Shown here: positions 1-9,729 of the stretch, piece after piece
Numbering within the stretch: the stretch's first letter is position 1
How the letters are laid out: the number at the start of each line of letters is the position of its first letter
Assembly: GCF_000426585.1 (NCBI RefSeq)
Contig: NZ_KE384544.1
Location: 34,606-98,605 of the forward strand
Source: Segatella baroniae DSM 16972 = JCM 13447
Lineage (GTDB): Bacteria > Bacteroidota > Bacteroidia > Bacteroidales > Bacteroidaceae
Length of the DNA: 64,000 nucleotides
Direction: 5' to 3'
Notes under the pieces: generated by a model
What the model was told of the DNA's origin: nothing
The model's input: only the letters and a program-made list of their open reading frames with translations
Database searches by the model: none
Made by a program: the position numbers and the translations under genes

Positions 1-17
1 CCTCATGGGATTGGCAA

Positions 18-58
18 AGGTCATGTTCAACCTCCTCATGGGAGATTGAACATGACCT
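18..58. other. 13-bp perfect inverted repeat (hairpin)
   Basis: AGGTCATGTTCAA pairs exactly with TTGAACATGACCT across a 15-nt loop. The ten bases at 1-10 (CCTCATGGGA) recur inside the loop at 34-43. It could be a terminator of a gene left of the window or part of the repeat island that follows; there is no clear T-tract. Confidence 0.55.
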
Positions 59-157
59 CTTCACATTCGAGAATTTGAGCCCAAACCAGCCTTTGAACAA
101 TGATCATGATTGCCGGCGGCAGGCCCTGGATGGCGGGCGGGCAGGCCCGCATGACGG

Positions 158-335
158 TGCCCGAGGCTTTCCTGCGGGTGTTGAAGCCGGCGGCTTCACC
201 TTTCCGTAACCCCCGGTCATGCCGAAGGATGACCGGGGGAGGGGTGCCCGCCACCCATCCGTCGACCCTGGAGGGGTCGTCCACCATCATCACGGCTGTC
301 TTTGGGCGACCCTTCCAGGGTCGACACATCCCACC
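158..335 (+). repeat. Composite palindromic intergenic element, copy A
   Basis: This is a mosaic of short palindromes. GAAGCCGGCGGCTTC lies near 183. CCCCCGGTCAT (210-220) pairs with ATGACCGGGGG (229-239). Two facing copies of a GTCGACCC/GGGTCGAC module lie near 262-332. Essentially the same block recurs inverted at 62116-62296. Open frames across it are by-products of high GC and repetition, and I see no credible gene. Confidence 0.75.
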
Positions 336-338
336 ACA

Positions 339-451
339 AACGTAAAAAGACCAAGACCTTCGGCCTAGATATCTCCACCGCCGACCAGGCAGGGTAGCTC
401 GCTGCGCTCGCAACCCTGCTCTCCAAAAAAACCAACCGCCAAGGCGGTAGC
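339..451 (+). repeat. Dispersed intergenic module (AAGACCTTCGGCCTAG ... GCGGTAGC), copy 1
   Basis: The block contains GACCAAGACCTTCGGCCT, then AGGCAGGGTAGCTCGCT, GCAACCCTGCTCT and finally ACCGCCAAGGCGGTAGC, which is itself a palindrome. The same order of pieces occurs at 61848-61955 and 62433-62546, with diverged spacers. It is non-coding and probably a genome-wide repeat family. Confidence 0.75.
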
Positions 452-590
452 AGGCGCAAGACAGGCAGTTGCAGGCAAAATATAGGCGGTAGCAAGCGAA
501 ATACAGCGCGGTTACATGCAAAATACAGGCGGTTGCATGAGCAAGACAGCGCAACAGCATGAGCAAGACCGGCGGTTTCCTGCGCAAGCC
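443..590 (+). repeat. 21-22-bp periodic intergenic array
   Basis: A core resembling GGCGGTTGCATGnGCAAnA restarts at about 443, 464, 485, 507, 528, 549 and 571, a spacing of 21 or 22 bases with no unique spacers. The final units also occur at 61775-61816. Reverse-strand translation yields a pseudo-heptapeptide, which is a by-product of the period and not evidence of a protein. Confidence 0.7.
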
Positions 591-591
591 G

Positions 592-1260
592 CCATGCCCA
601 TGTTCCCATGAACCGATTTGGGTTGAAAAATCGGCGTGGAAAAGATTCAGAATATTCTTTACAAACACCCTCGAAAAACTGCCGTTATTTGAAAAAAGAA
701 AAACGTTGGGCGCAAATAACGCCATTTTTCGCGCATTTCACAATGCGCTGATATCCAATAAATTGCGAAGACAAACGCAACATCCGGCCTCTTGCGGACG
801 CCAACCGCCATGCTTTTGCGACACAAGAGCTGGCCTTTTACAACGCAACCCGCCTGCTTTCACAGCCCAATCCATGTGCACTTGAAGGCCCAAAGCCATG
901 CTTCGAGGGGCGGAAAAGGGCGTTGTGGAAGCCCCAAAGGGCTGGAAACGAAGCGAAAGAGCGGATGAACACACCGTTTCAAGAGCTGTTTGCACGGCTG
1001 CGCAAGACCGTTTTTGAGTGAAAGAAAATTGACAAAACACACACCTTTGTCGAGCCCGTGAAGACGACAGGGCCACCATGTCCTCAAAAAAGCGGGCAAA
1101 GGTAGTAGGCCGGAAGCCCCGTGAACAGGCCGAAGGCCCACCATGCCCCCAAAGAAGCGGGCAAAGGGGAGCGACATCCGCCTTTCGGACCGTCGTTGAA
1201 GACAATCCGTTATGATTCGATAGTTATTTTTGTACTTTCAAAAAAATAATTAACAAAACA
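592..1260. other. Non-coding stretch upstream of the first SusC-like gene
   Basis: No open frame here has recognisable protein character. The only structure seen is an imperfect direct repeat, CCACCATG followed by AAGCGGGCAAAGG, at about 1072-1102 and 1136-1168. The stretch just before the promoter (about 1205-1260) is notably AT-rich compared with the rest of the window. Confidence 0.5.
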
Positions 1261-1261
1261 C

Positions 1262-1292
1262 TTGCAAGTTTCGTTTATTTTAATCATATTTG
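1262..1292 (+). promoter_or_regulatory. Putative Bacteroidetes-type promoter for the first susC
   Basis: CATATTTG at 1285-1292 differs by one base from the TAnnTTTG -7 consensus. A TTGC at 1262 lies about 20 bases upstream, where the -33 element is expected. The leader to the ATG at 1407 would be roughly 105 nt. Confidence 0.45.
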
Positions 1293-1406
1293 CAAAGTGA
1301 AGACACCGTCAGCCTGCTTCCACCGCATTACGGAGCCCCACAGACCTTGCAAAACATACCATTTGACATCCCATTCAAACATCCTATAACTCATAAAAAC
1401 ACGCTT

Positions 1407-4400
1407 ATGAAAAGACACGTTGCGCTGATAGGAGCGCTATTGCTATCATGCGGAGTATCAGGAAGTTACGCTTCTGTACCCCCCCCCACAGATTGTAACG
1501 GACAGCAAGACCACCGTTGCGGTTAAAGGAACGATTGTCGACGAGAACGGCGACCCCATCATGGGCGCCAGCATTGCCGAAATAGGTACAACCCGCGGCA
1601 CAGTGTCGGACGCAAAAGGCAGTTTTGAACTGAAAACGGCCAACAACGCCAAACTCCGCATCTCTTTCCTGGGCTACAAGACCGTTGAATTGAAAGCCAA
1701 AAGCGGCATGCACGTCCAGATGACGCCCGACAACGCCCTGCTCGACGAGGTGGTTGTCGTGGGCTACGGCCAGCAGAAGAAGGTGAATCTCACCGGCGCC
1801 GTGGCCAACGTGGACATCGACAAGACGCTCGGGAGCCGACCGGAGCAGGACGTCAGCAAGGCCCTGCAAGGCGCGGTGCCCGGTCTGACGGTGCTCAGCA
1901 ACAACGGCGACCTCAACGCCACGCCCTCCCTCTCCATCCGCGGCTTGGGCACGTTGTCCAACAAGCAGAAGTCCTCGCCGCTCATCGTCGTCGACGGCGT
2001 GCCCACCGACAACCTCACGATGATCAACGGCAACGACATCGCCTCCATCTCCGTGCTGAAAGACGCCGCGTCGTCGGCCGTCTACGGAGCCAGGGCGGCC
2101 TTCGGCGTGATTCTCATCACCACGAAGCAGGCCAAGAAGGGTGACCGCGTGACGGTGAAGTACAACGGCCAGCTGGCTTGGGACCAGGCCACGGTGCTGC
2201 CCGACTTCCCTACGGTGCCCGAACAGCTTGAGGCCGGACTCATCGGCAAGAAGCGGGCAGGCGAATCCACGCCCGAACTCTTCGGCATGTACTTCGACAA
2301 GTTGCTGCCGCTGGCCCAGGATTGGGAAAAACAATACGGCGGAAAGAAGGGCTACAGCCTGATGAGACCGTGGAAAAGCGACCAGGAAGTGGGCGACTAC
2401 TCCTTCGAAGGCAGCCCCATGTACTATGCCAACTACGACATCCGCAAGATATGGTACGACAACGCCGCACCCTCGCAGACGCACGACGTCAGCATCTCGG
2501 GCTCGTCGGGCCGCACCACGTTCTACACGTCGCTCGGCTATGACTACAAGCAGGACATCATGAAGTTCAACCCGGCCAAGCGCAACCGCCACAACGCCAC
2601 GGTGAACCTGCAGACCGACATCACCGACTGGCTCACGGCAGGCGTTCGGTTCAACTACACGCGCCGCCACTTCAGCAGGGCGGACACCTGGACCGACATC
2701 CACCAGTATCTGTGGCGATGGGGTTCCTACTTCATTCCGTCGGGAATCTACAAGGACGCCGACGGCACCGAGTACGACTACCGCATGATCGCCATGCAGA
2801 AGCAGGCCAGCCGCTACGTCATCGCGCACGACGTGCTGCGCATGAACGCCTTCGTGAAGGCCAACATCACCAAGGAGCTGACCCTCAACGCCGACTACAC
2901 GTATCAGATAGACAACTTCAACTCGAAGACGGCCGACCACAGCGTACAAGGCATGAACTGGAGCGGCAAGAAGCCGACCTACTTCGTTACGTCGAGCAAC
3001 ACCAGCACCAACCGTTGGAACCGCAAGAACAACCGCTGGACGGCCAACGCCTACCTGAACTACGCCCACTCGTTCAACGACGAGCACAACCTCAACGTGA
3101 TGGCCGGCGTCAACGGCGAGAGCTTCACGTCCGATTACTTCGGCGCCACCCGCAAACTGCTCTACGATGAGAATTATCCGGAGCTGAACCTGGCCTATGG
3201 CGAAATGAAGGACGCCACCATCGAGTCGGAGACCGCCGACCGCGCCTCGGCCGGCTACTTCGGACGAATCAACTACGACTACAAGGGCATTTACCTGCTC
3301 GAACTCAACGGCCGCTACGACGGTTCCAGCCGCTTCCGCAGCGGCGACCGCTGGGCCTTCTTCCCCAGCTTCTCATTGGGCTATCGCTTCAGTGAAGAGG
3401 CCTACTGGAAGAACTACCGCCACATCGTCTCCAACGGTAAGCTGCGCTTCTCCTACGGCGAAATCGGCAACGAGGCCATCGGCGACAACATGTTCCTCTC
3501 CACAATGACACCCTATCAGGTAGAACCCAACAGCAAGTTCATCTGGCTCAACGGCAGCGGCGCCAAGGTCAACGGCTTCACCATGCCCACATGGGTGAAC
3601 CCATCACTCACCTGGGAGCGCATCCAGACGAAGAACCTGGGCCTCGACCTCGGCTTCCTCAACGACGAGTTCACGCTGACCGCCGAGGTTTATGAGCGCC
3701 TCACCAAGGACATGCTCGCGCCGGGCAACGCCATTCCGTCGGCCGTCGGTGCCGGAGCACCCTACACCAACGGCGGAGAACTCCAGGCACGAGGCTGGGA
3801 ATTGTCGGTGGCATGGCGCAAACAGTTCAGCAAAGACTTCGGCCTCTACGCCAACTTCAGCATTGGCGACTCGAAAATCAAGGTGAAGAAGTGGAACAAC
3901 GCCAACAAGATCATCGGCCACACCAACGACGTTTCCTACGCCTACGAAGGCCAGACATGGGGCGACATCTGGGGTTTCGAGACCGACCGCTACTTCACGG
4001 AGGACGACTTCGAGAGCCGCAATGCCGACGGAAGCTGGGTATATAAGAAAGGAATAGCCGACCAGACGGGCATTCAGACAGGCAACTTCGTCTACGGCCC
4101 CGGCGACATCAAGTTCAAAGACCTCAACCACGACGGAAAGATCGACGGCGGAAAGGGCACCTTGGAAGACCATGGCGACCTGAAAGTCATCGGCAACACG
4201 CTGCCCCGCTACGAATACAGCTTCCACATCGGCGGCACTTTCAAGGGCTTCGACCTCGACCTCTTCTTCCAAGGTGTGGGCAAACGCGACGTCTGGACGA
4301 TATCGGCATTCAACTTCCCGCTCATGAGAAACGCCGACCTGACCCTCTACAAGCACCAGACGAAATACAATGTCTACACGTGGGACGCCGATCCGGATAA

Positions 4401-4785
4401 GAAAGTGGTGAACATCAAGCAGAGCAACGACTATCCGTGCCTGTGGCCTGGCAACGAGGCAGCCGGCAACGTGTCGGCATTGTCGGCATCCAAGGGCAGC
4501 CACAACTACTATCCGCAGAGCAGATACCTCACCCGCATGTCCTATTTGCGCCTGAAAAACATCACGTTGGGTTATACCTTGCCGAAAGAACTGACACGCA
4601 AGGCCTATATCCAGAACCTCAGGGTCTACGTCAGTGCCAACAACCTCTTCTTGCTCCACAAGGGCAACGGCGATTTGCCGGTCGATCCGGAAATCAACGA
4701 AGGCCAAGGTATCAAGTTTGGCGGTTGGGGACGCACGCAACCCATCACCCGCACCTTTGCCGTAGGCGTACAGGTTACACTATAA
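1407..4785 (+). CDS. SusC/RagA-like TonB-dependent transporter, out of frame by +1 at a poly-C tract
   Basis: Outer-membrane TonB-dependent importer of the SusC family, which forms the barrel under a SusD lid. The ATG at 1407 opens a signal peptide (MKRHVALIGALLL...). That frame stops at 1524-1526 because of nine Cs at 1479-1487. With eight Cs it would run into PQIVTDSKTTVAVKGTIV and on through the carboxypeptidase-like regulatory domain, the DEVVVVGYG TonB box region, the plug and the barrel, giving about 1125 residues. The only ATG in the downstream frame (1561) lies inside the regulatory domain and would give a protein with no export signal. As written the gene is therefore OFF or broken: phase variation, real inactivation or a homopolymer sequencing error. 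The SusD gene follows after 23 bp. I infer that it imports peptidoglycan fragments from the neighbouring genes; the cargo is not proven. Confidence 0.85.
1479..1487 (+). repeat. Homopolymer C9 tract at the signal peptide / mature junction of SusC
   Basis: GTA is followed by nine Cs and then ACAG. Removing one C (or adding two) fuses the signal peptide to the rest of SusC. This is a classic site for slipped-strand mispairing and also a classic site for sequencing error. Confidence 0.9.
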
Positions 4786-4808
4786 GCGACATCTAAACAT
4801 CAAGCATC

Positions 4809-6524
4809 ATGAAAAAGTCAATTCTATATATCCTTGCGACTGCAGCCCTGACACTAACGGGTTGCAACGATTTGCTGGACAAGAATCCGCGCGACACGTT
4901 CGTCAACGCTCCGGCGTTTTGGAGCAATGTCAACGAGGTGGAAAGCTACAGCAACGGTTTCTACTCCTTCTACGGCAGCGCCAGCAGCTTCTATTTCAAC
5001 ACCTTGAACGACGACCAGGCCAATCCTTCGTTCGCCAACTGGACTTACCGCACGATTCCCAACAAGGCCGCCGCGTGGTCGGGACGCTTCACCAAGATAC
5101 GCCGGGTCAACTACATGCTCGACGGAATCAAGACTTCGAGCCTCTCCGACGCGCAGAAGGCCAGGTACGAAGCCATCGGCCGCCTCAACAGGGCATGGGT
5201 CTACTACGAGCTGGTGCAGATGTACGGTGACGTACAGTGGGAGGACAAGGTGATAGGCGACCCCAACGACGAGGCTGTCTATGGCCCGCGCGACGACCGC
5301 GACCAAGTGATGGACAAGGTGTTGGCCGACCTGGACTTTGCTATCGCCAATCTGCCCAGCAACACTTCCGACAAGACGACGTGGGGCAAGGAGATGGCGC
5401 TGGCCGCCAAAAGCGACATCTGCCTCTACGAAGGCACCTTCTGCAAGTATCGCACGCTGGCCGACAACGGCAAGGCACCCGACGGCGCCCGCGCCAAGAA
5501 ATACTTGGAAGAATGCGTGAAAGCCTCGGAGGCACTGATGGACGGCAAGTTCGTGCTCAACGAGTGGACGCCCGGAGCAGGCGGCAAGATATACACGGTG
5601 TACAATTCGCTGAACCTGTCAAACAACAAAGAGGTCATCTTCTACGACAACTATGAGAAGGATGTCAAGGCACATGGCCTTTGCGACTACACCTCTGGCT
5701 CTACAACACAGAGCGGACTCACCAAGGACGCCATCGACGCCTTCCTTTTCAAGGACGGAAAGCCGTTGGCGACGACGACACTCGACAAGAACGACGCGGC
5801 GGCGGCCAATGCCAAAGGCGACTACTCCATCAGCCACCTGCTGGCCGTGAAGGACAAACGCCTCAGTTTGCTCGTCGACTCCATCATCTGTTTCAAGAGT
5901 CACGGCTGGATCCGCAACGAACCGTCGCCCGACGGACCGCTGCCGGCCGAGATGACAGCGGCAACGGGCTACACAATCTACAAGTATGACAACCCGCAGC
6001 TGGCGCTTCACTACCGCACCAATACGAATACCAACTACACCGACATCCCCTTGTTCTGGTATTCTGTCATCCTGCTGAACGAAGCGGAGGCCAAAGCAGA
6101 GTTGGGAACGCTGACCCAAGCCGATCTCGATAAGACTGTCAACTTGCTGCAAAAGCGTGCCGAGTTGCCCAATATGACACTCAATCCCGCCGCCGACCCC
6201 GCCAACAACATGGGCGTGAGCAACCTGTTGTGGGAGATACGCCGCGTGCGCCGCTGCGAACTGATGTGCGACATGGACTACCGCTACTGGGATCTCGTGC
6301 GCTGGCACCAGCTTGACAAGCTCGACAGCAACAAGTACACCGCCATCAACCGTGGAGCCAACATCGCCAACTTGCCCGACAAGAAGGGACAGAACGTCGA
6401 CGGCAACTATCTCGTTGGAACGACGGCCACCCGTAAGTATGAAGCGAAATACTATCTGTACCCCGTTCCGAGCAACGAAATAGACCTGAACGCCGAAAAG
6501 GTGAAGCAGAATCCGGGCTGGTAA
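4809..6524 (+). CDS. SusD/RagB-like outer-membrane glycan-binding lipoprotein
   Basis: A 571-residue lipoprotein. The signal sequence ends in a lipobox with Cys19 (LTLTGC). The N-terminal segment NDLLDKNPRDTF and the C-terminal RRVRRCELMCDMDYRYWDLVRW stretch are typical of SusD proteins, as is the closing YLYPVPSNEIDLN...QNPGW. SusD proteins cap the SusC barrel and capture the substrate. This gene is intact although the SusC gene upstream is out of frame. It is the last gene of its transcription unit, since a strong hairpin lies 48 bp after its stop. The substrate cannot be read from the sequence; the neighbours point to peptidoglycan fragments. Confidence 0.93.
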   Translation: MKKSILYILATAALTLTGCNDLLDKNPRDTFVNAPAFWSNVNEVESYSNGFYSFYGSASSFYFNTLNDDQANPSFANWTYRTIPNKAAAWSGRFTKIRRVNYMLDGIKTSSLSDAQKARYEAIGRLNRAWVYYELVQMYGDVQWEDKVIGDPNDEAVYGPRDDRDQVMDKVLADLDFAIANLPSNTSDKTTWGKEMALAAKSDICLYEGTFCKYRTLADNGKAPDGARAKKYLEECVKASEALMDGKFVLNEWTPGAGGKIYTVYNSLNLSNNKEVIFYDNYEKDVKAHGLCDYTSGSTTQSGLTKDAIDAFLFKDGKPLATTTLDKNDAAAANAKGDYSISHLLAVKDKRLSLLVDSIICFKSHGWIRNEPSPDGPLPAEMTAATGYTIYKYDNPQLALHYRTNTNTNYTDIPLFWYSVILLNEAEAKAELGTLTQADLDKTVNLLQKRAELPNMTLNPAADPANNMGVSNLLWEIRRVRRCELMCDMDYRYWDLVRWHQLDKLDSNKYTAINRGANIANLPDKKGQNVDGNYLVGTTATRKYEAKYYLYPVPSNEIDLNAEKVKQNPGW

Positions 6525-6572
6525 CGATTCATGCCCATGCAACGAACAGACATAAATCGCTTGCATCATCCA

Positions 6573-6604
6573 CTACCGGGACCTGTACACGCAGGCCCCG
6601 GTAG
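6573..6604 (+). terminator. Rho-independent-type terminator after susCD
   Basis: CTACCGGG-A-CCTG pairs with CAGG-C-CCCGGTAG around a 6-nt loop and is followed by TTTAG. It separates the susC/susD unit from the amidase-like gene. Confidence 0.7.
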
Positions 6605-6619
6605 TTTAGTATATTTGTT

Positions 6620-9600
6620 ATGAAAAGACTTTTTGCCTTATCCCTGGGGCTGGGGCTGTCCTTTTGCACGACAGCCCTCGGGCAAGGGACGGACGCCGTC
6701 GAACGCGTTCTGAACCAATTCACCGCCGGCGTCAACACCGGTCGTGTAAGCGTGGACTCCATCAAGGCCGACAGCGGCCGAACCCTCGTCTACGCGAGCA
6801 CCAACTTCTCATACGTTTCCTTCAATCCCGATAAATGTCGGGACATCATCAGCCGCGTCAAGGCCGTTCTACCAGCCAATGACGCCGACAACGAGGTGCA
6901 TGTCATCACGGGCGGCGTAGACATCCGCGACCTGATTCCCCGCCATCTGCGGCCGAAAGCCGACAAACCGGCCGTCTTCACGCAGGACAAGACGGTGCCG
7001 TTGGTGCGCAACCTGAGCCGTCCCTACACCCCGACGCGAGGACTTGAGGGCCGACATATCGCCATGTGGCAGAGCCATGGCCTCTACTTCGAGCCGGGAC
7101 GGCAACGCTGGCAGTGGCAACGGGGGCGCATGTTCCAGACCGTCGAGGACAAGTACACGCAACAGTATGTGCTGCCCTACCTCATCCCCATGCTCGAAAA
7201 GGCGGGTGCCTATGTGCTGACACCCCGCGAACGCGACGCCAATCCTCATGAAGTAATCGTCGACAACGATGGCCAACTGGCCTCATCGCCCTACACGGAG
7301 ACCGACGGCGACAAGCCCTGGACGACCGGCGACGGCCCCGGCTTCGCCTACATGCGGCAGGAATACAAGGAGTTTGAGAATCCTTTCCACGACGGCACCT
7401 ACCGCATGGCGGAGACGACGACCAACAGCGGGCGTGCCGGCGAAATCAAGTGGAGTCCCCGGATAGCCGTCAGCCGCCCCTACGCGGTCTACGTGGCCTA
7501 CCAGTCGCTGCCCAACAGCACCACGCAGGCACTCTACACGGTGCGTCACAAGGGCGGCAGCACCCGCTTCTCGGTCAACCAGCAGATGGGTGGCGGCACG
7601 TGGATCTACCTTGGCACCTTCGACTTTGACGCGGGAACGCAGGGCTGTGTCACGCTCACCAACTATTCAAAAGAGAAAGGAACCGTCGTGACGGCCGACG
7701 TCGTGCGCTTCGGTGGCGGCATGGGCAACATCGCCCGACGGGCCGACGGCGACAGTATCGCCTTCAACGGAAAGACCGACCGCCAGTCGGGTTACCATCC
7801 CCGCAACGCCTGGCAGCCCCGAATGGACTACCCATACGAGGTCAGCGGCTATCCCCGCTACCTGGAAGGAGCACGCTACTACATGCAGTGGGCCGGCATT
7901 CCCGACAGCGTTTACTCGCCTTCACACGGCAAGGACGACTACCGCGACGACTACAAGAACCGCGGGCCATGGGTCAACTACCTATTGGGAGGCACCAAAG
8001 CCTGGCCCGAAGGCAAGGGGCTCCGCATTCCCATCGACCTCTCCTTCGCCTTCCACAGCGACGCCGGCACGGTCTATGGCGATTCCATCATCGGCACCTT
8101 GGGCATTTACATGGTCAACCGCTACGGCGGCAAGTTCGCCGACGGCACCAGCCGGCAGATCAACCACGACCTTTGCGACCTCGTCCAGTCGCAGATCGTG
8201 AACGACATCCGCACCCTCTACGAACCCAAATGGACGCGGCGTGGCATGTGGAACCAGTCTTATTTCGAAGCATGGACGCCCCGTGTGCCGGCCATGTTGC
8301 TCGAACTGCTCTCGCATGAGAACTTCGCCGACATGCGCTACGGGGCCGACCCGCGCTTCCAGTTCACCGTTTCGCGCGCCATCTACAAGGGCATGCTCCG
8401 CTTCCTGTCCGACAACTACGGCACCGACTATGTGGTTCAGCCGCTGCCTGTCAAGGATTTTGCGCTCCAACTGGCCAAGGGCGACAAGGTGCTGCTCACG
8501 TGGCAACCGGTCGACGACCCGCTGGAAGCGACGGCCAAGGCCGAGAAATACATCGTCTACACGCGTCAGGGCGACGGCGATTGGGACAATGGCGTGGTGG
8601 TGAAGAAGCCGCAACACACAGTCACGATAGCCCCCGACCAGGTGGTGAGCTTCAAGGTGTGCGCCCTGAACAAGGGCGGCGAGAGCTTCCCGTCCGAAAT
8701 ATTGAGCGCGGGCATAGCCTCTGCGGCCACGGCCAAGCCCGTCCTGGTGGTCAACGGCTTCGACCGCATCAGCGCGCCCGACGACTTCCGCAGTGCCGAC
8801 GACGAGCAGGCGGGCTTCCTGGCCGACGACGACAACGGCGTGCCCTATCGGGAAATGATCTCCTACACGGGCAAGATGAAAGAGTTCAGGCGGGCCATCC
8901 CCTGGACGGACGATGACGCTTCGGGCTACGGCGACAGCCAGAGCAACTACGAACGGATTGTGGTGAAGGGCAATACTTTCGACTACCCTGCGCTCCACGG
9001 GCGGTCTCTCCTGAAGGCAGGCTACAGCTTTGTGTCGGCCGGTCGTGACGCGGCCCTCGCCCTCCGGCTCTTCGACAGCGAACGTTTCTGTGCCGTCGAC
9101 CTCATTCTGGGCAAGAACAAACAGACCAAGATGGGGCGAATCGGGGCTGTAAAGGGACTCGACTTCAAGACTTTCCCAAAACCGTTACAACAGGCCATCA
9201 CGACCTATTGCCAAGCAGGCGGCCGCATCTTTGTCTCCGGTTCCTACGTGGGCACCGACCTTTGGCAGAACCCCATCGCCAAGGCCGACAAGGAAGACAT
9301 CGCCTTCGCACGTAAAATACTGAAATACCAGTGGCGCAACGACAAGGCGTCGACCGAGGGTGAGATTACGACCGTGGTGTCGCCGCTGACCGACAGGCGG
9401 CTGCGGATGGAATATTTCAACCGCCCCAACGAGCAATCTTACGTCGTGGAGTCGCCCGACGCCATCGACCCGGCCGACCCCTGCGCCTACACGGCCTTCC
9501 GCTATCCCGAAAACAACAAAAGCGCGGGCGTCGTCTTCGGCGGCAACGAGACCGACCGATGGCGCACGGTGGTGCTCGGCTTCCCCTTCGAAGCGGTGAA

Positions 9601-9664
9601 GGGAGAGGCGCAACGCGATGAGTTGATGAAGATGGTGATGGAGTATTTGAGGAATAAAGAGTAG
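6620..9664 (+). CDS. Secreted Amidase_3-like protein with golvesin C-terminal-type domain and FnIII-like domain
   Basis: A 1014-residue exported protein with a signal peptide (MKRLFALSLGLGLSFC). An N-acetylmuramoyl-L-alanine amidase (Amidase_3) fold is suggested by four residues in order: His153 (MWQSHG), Glu176 (TVED), His479 (AFHSDAG) and Glu562 (MLLELLSHE). These match the zinc ligands and catalytic glutamate of that family. A golvesin-C-type beta-sandwich (about residues 258-368, YRMAETTTNSGRAG to VVRFGGG) is inserted between the first and second halves. A fibronectin-III-like segment lies at about 608-700. Homologues are often labelled xanthan lyase, a label the motifs do not support. 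The likely role is cleaving the stem peptide from peptidoglycan in the periplasm or outside the cell. It stands between susCD and the MurNAc catabolic genes, in keeping with that role. Confidence 0.75.
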   Translation: MKRLFALSLGLGLSFCTTALGQGTDAVERVLNQFTAGVNTGRVSVDSIKADSGRTLVYASTNFSYVSFNPDKCRDIISRVKAVLPANDADNEVHVITGGVDIRDLIPRHLRPKADKPAVFTQDKTVPLVRNLSRPYTPTRGLEGRHIAMWQSHGLYFEPGRQRWQWQRGRMFQTVEDKYTQQYVLPYLIPMLEKAGAYVLTPRERDANPHEVIVDNDGQLASSPYTETDGDKPWTTGDGPGFAYMRQEYKEFENPFHDGTYRMAETTTNSGRAGEIKWSPRIAVSRPYAVYVAYQSLPNSTTQALYTVRHKGGSTRFSVNQQMGGGTWIYLGTFDFDAGTQGCVTLTNYSKEKGTVVTADVVRFGGGMGNIARRADGDSIAFNGKTDRQSGYHPRNAWQPRMDYPYEVSGYPRYLEGARYYMQWAGIPDSVYSPSHGKDDYRDDYKNRGPWVNYLLGGTKAWPEGKGLRIPIDLSFAFHSDAGTVYGDSIIGTLGIYMVNRYGGKFADGTSRQINHDLCDLVQSQIVNDIRTLYEPKWTRRGMWNQSYFEAWTPRVPAMLLELLSHENFADMRYGADPRFQFTVSRAIYKGMLRFLSDNYGTDYVVQPLPVKDFALQLAKGDKVLLTWQPVDDPLEATAKAEKYIVYTRQGDGDWDNGVVVKKPQHTVTIAPDQVVSFKVCALNKGGESFPSEILSAGIASAATAKPVLVVNGFDRISAPDDFRSADDEQAGFLADDDNGVPYREMISYTGKMKEFRRAIPWTDDDASGYGDSQSNYERIVVKGNTFDYPALHGRSLLKAGYSFVSAGRDAALALRLFDSERFCAVDLILGKNKQTKMGRIGAVKGLDFKTFPKPLQQAITTYCQAGGRIFVSGSYVGTDLWQNPIAKADKEDIAFARKILKYQWRNDKASTEGEITTVVSPLTDRRLRMEYFNRPNEQSYVVESPDAIDPADPCAYTAFRYPENNKSAGVVFGGNETDRWRTVVLGFPFEAVKGEAQRDELMKMVMEYLRNKE

Positions 9665-9692
9665 AAAATGCGCACGAATCACGTTATTTTAA

Positions 9693-9700
9693 TATCTTTG
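9693..9700 (+). promoter_or_regulatory. Promoter -7 box for the 9730-19724 operon
   Basis: TATCTTTG matches TAnnTTTG exactly, 30 bp before the ATG at 9730. The -33 element is not clear. From here to 19724 gene spacing is short and no terminator is seen. Confidence 0.55.
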
Positions 9701-9729
9701 CATCATGATATAGGAAAGGTAAAACTAAG

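Noticed and set aside
443..590. CRISPR array
   Set aside because: Units follow each other every 21-22 bases with no unique spacers, and no cas genes are in the window. The same applies to the arrays at 30832, 45649, 55741 and 61637.
36..725. 229-residue minus-strand frame and other frames in the first 1.2 kb
   Set aside because: They run through palindromic and 21-bp repeats, giving heptad-like low-complexity peptides; no start signal, no domain.
1405..3087. 560-residue open frame on the minus strand
   Set aside because: It lies wholly antisense to the SusC gene, is rich in V/A/R/H, and has no recognisable motif; it is a shadow of GC-rich coding DNA.
6610..6617. TATATTTG as promoter of the amidase-like gene
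   Set aside because: It matches the -7 consensus but ends two bases before the ATG, which would put the transcription start inside the gene, and no -33 box is seen.
6620..9664. Xanthan lyase label
   Set aside because: Names of this kind circulate for golvesin-domain proteins, but the visible His/Glu/His/Glu pattern is that of Amidase_3; no lyase motif is seen.
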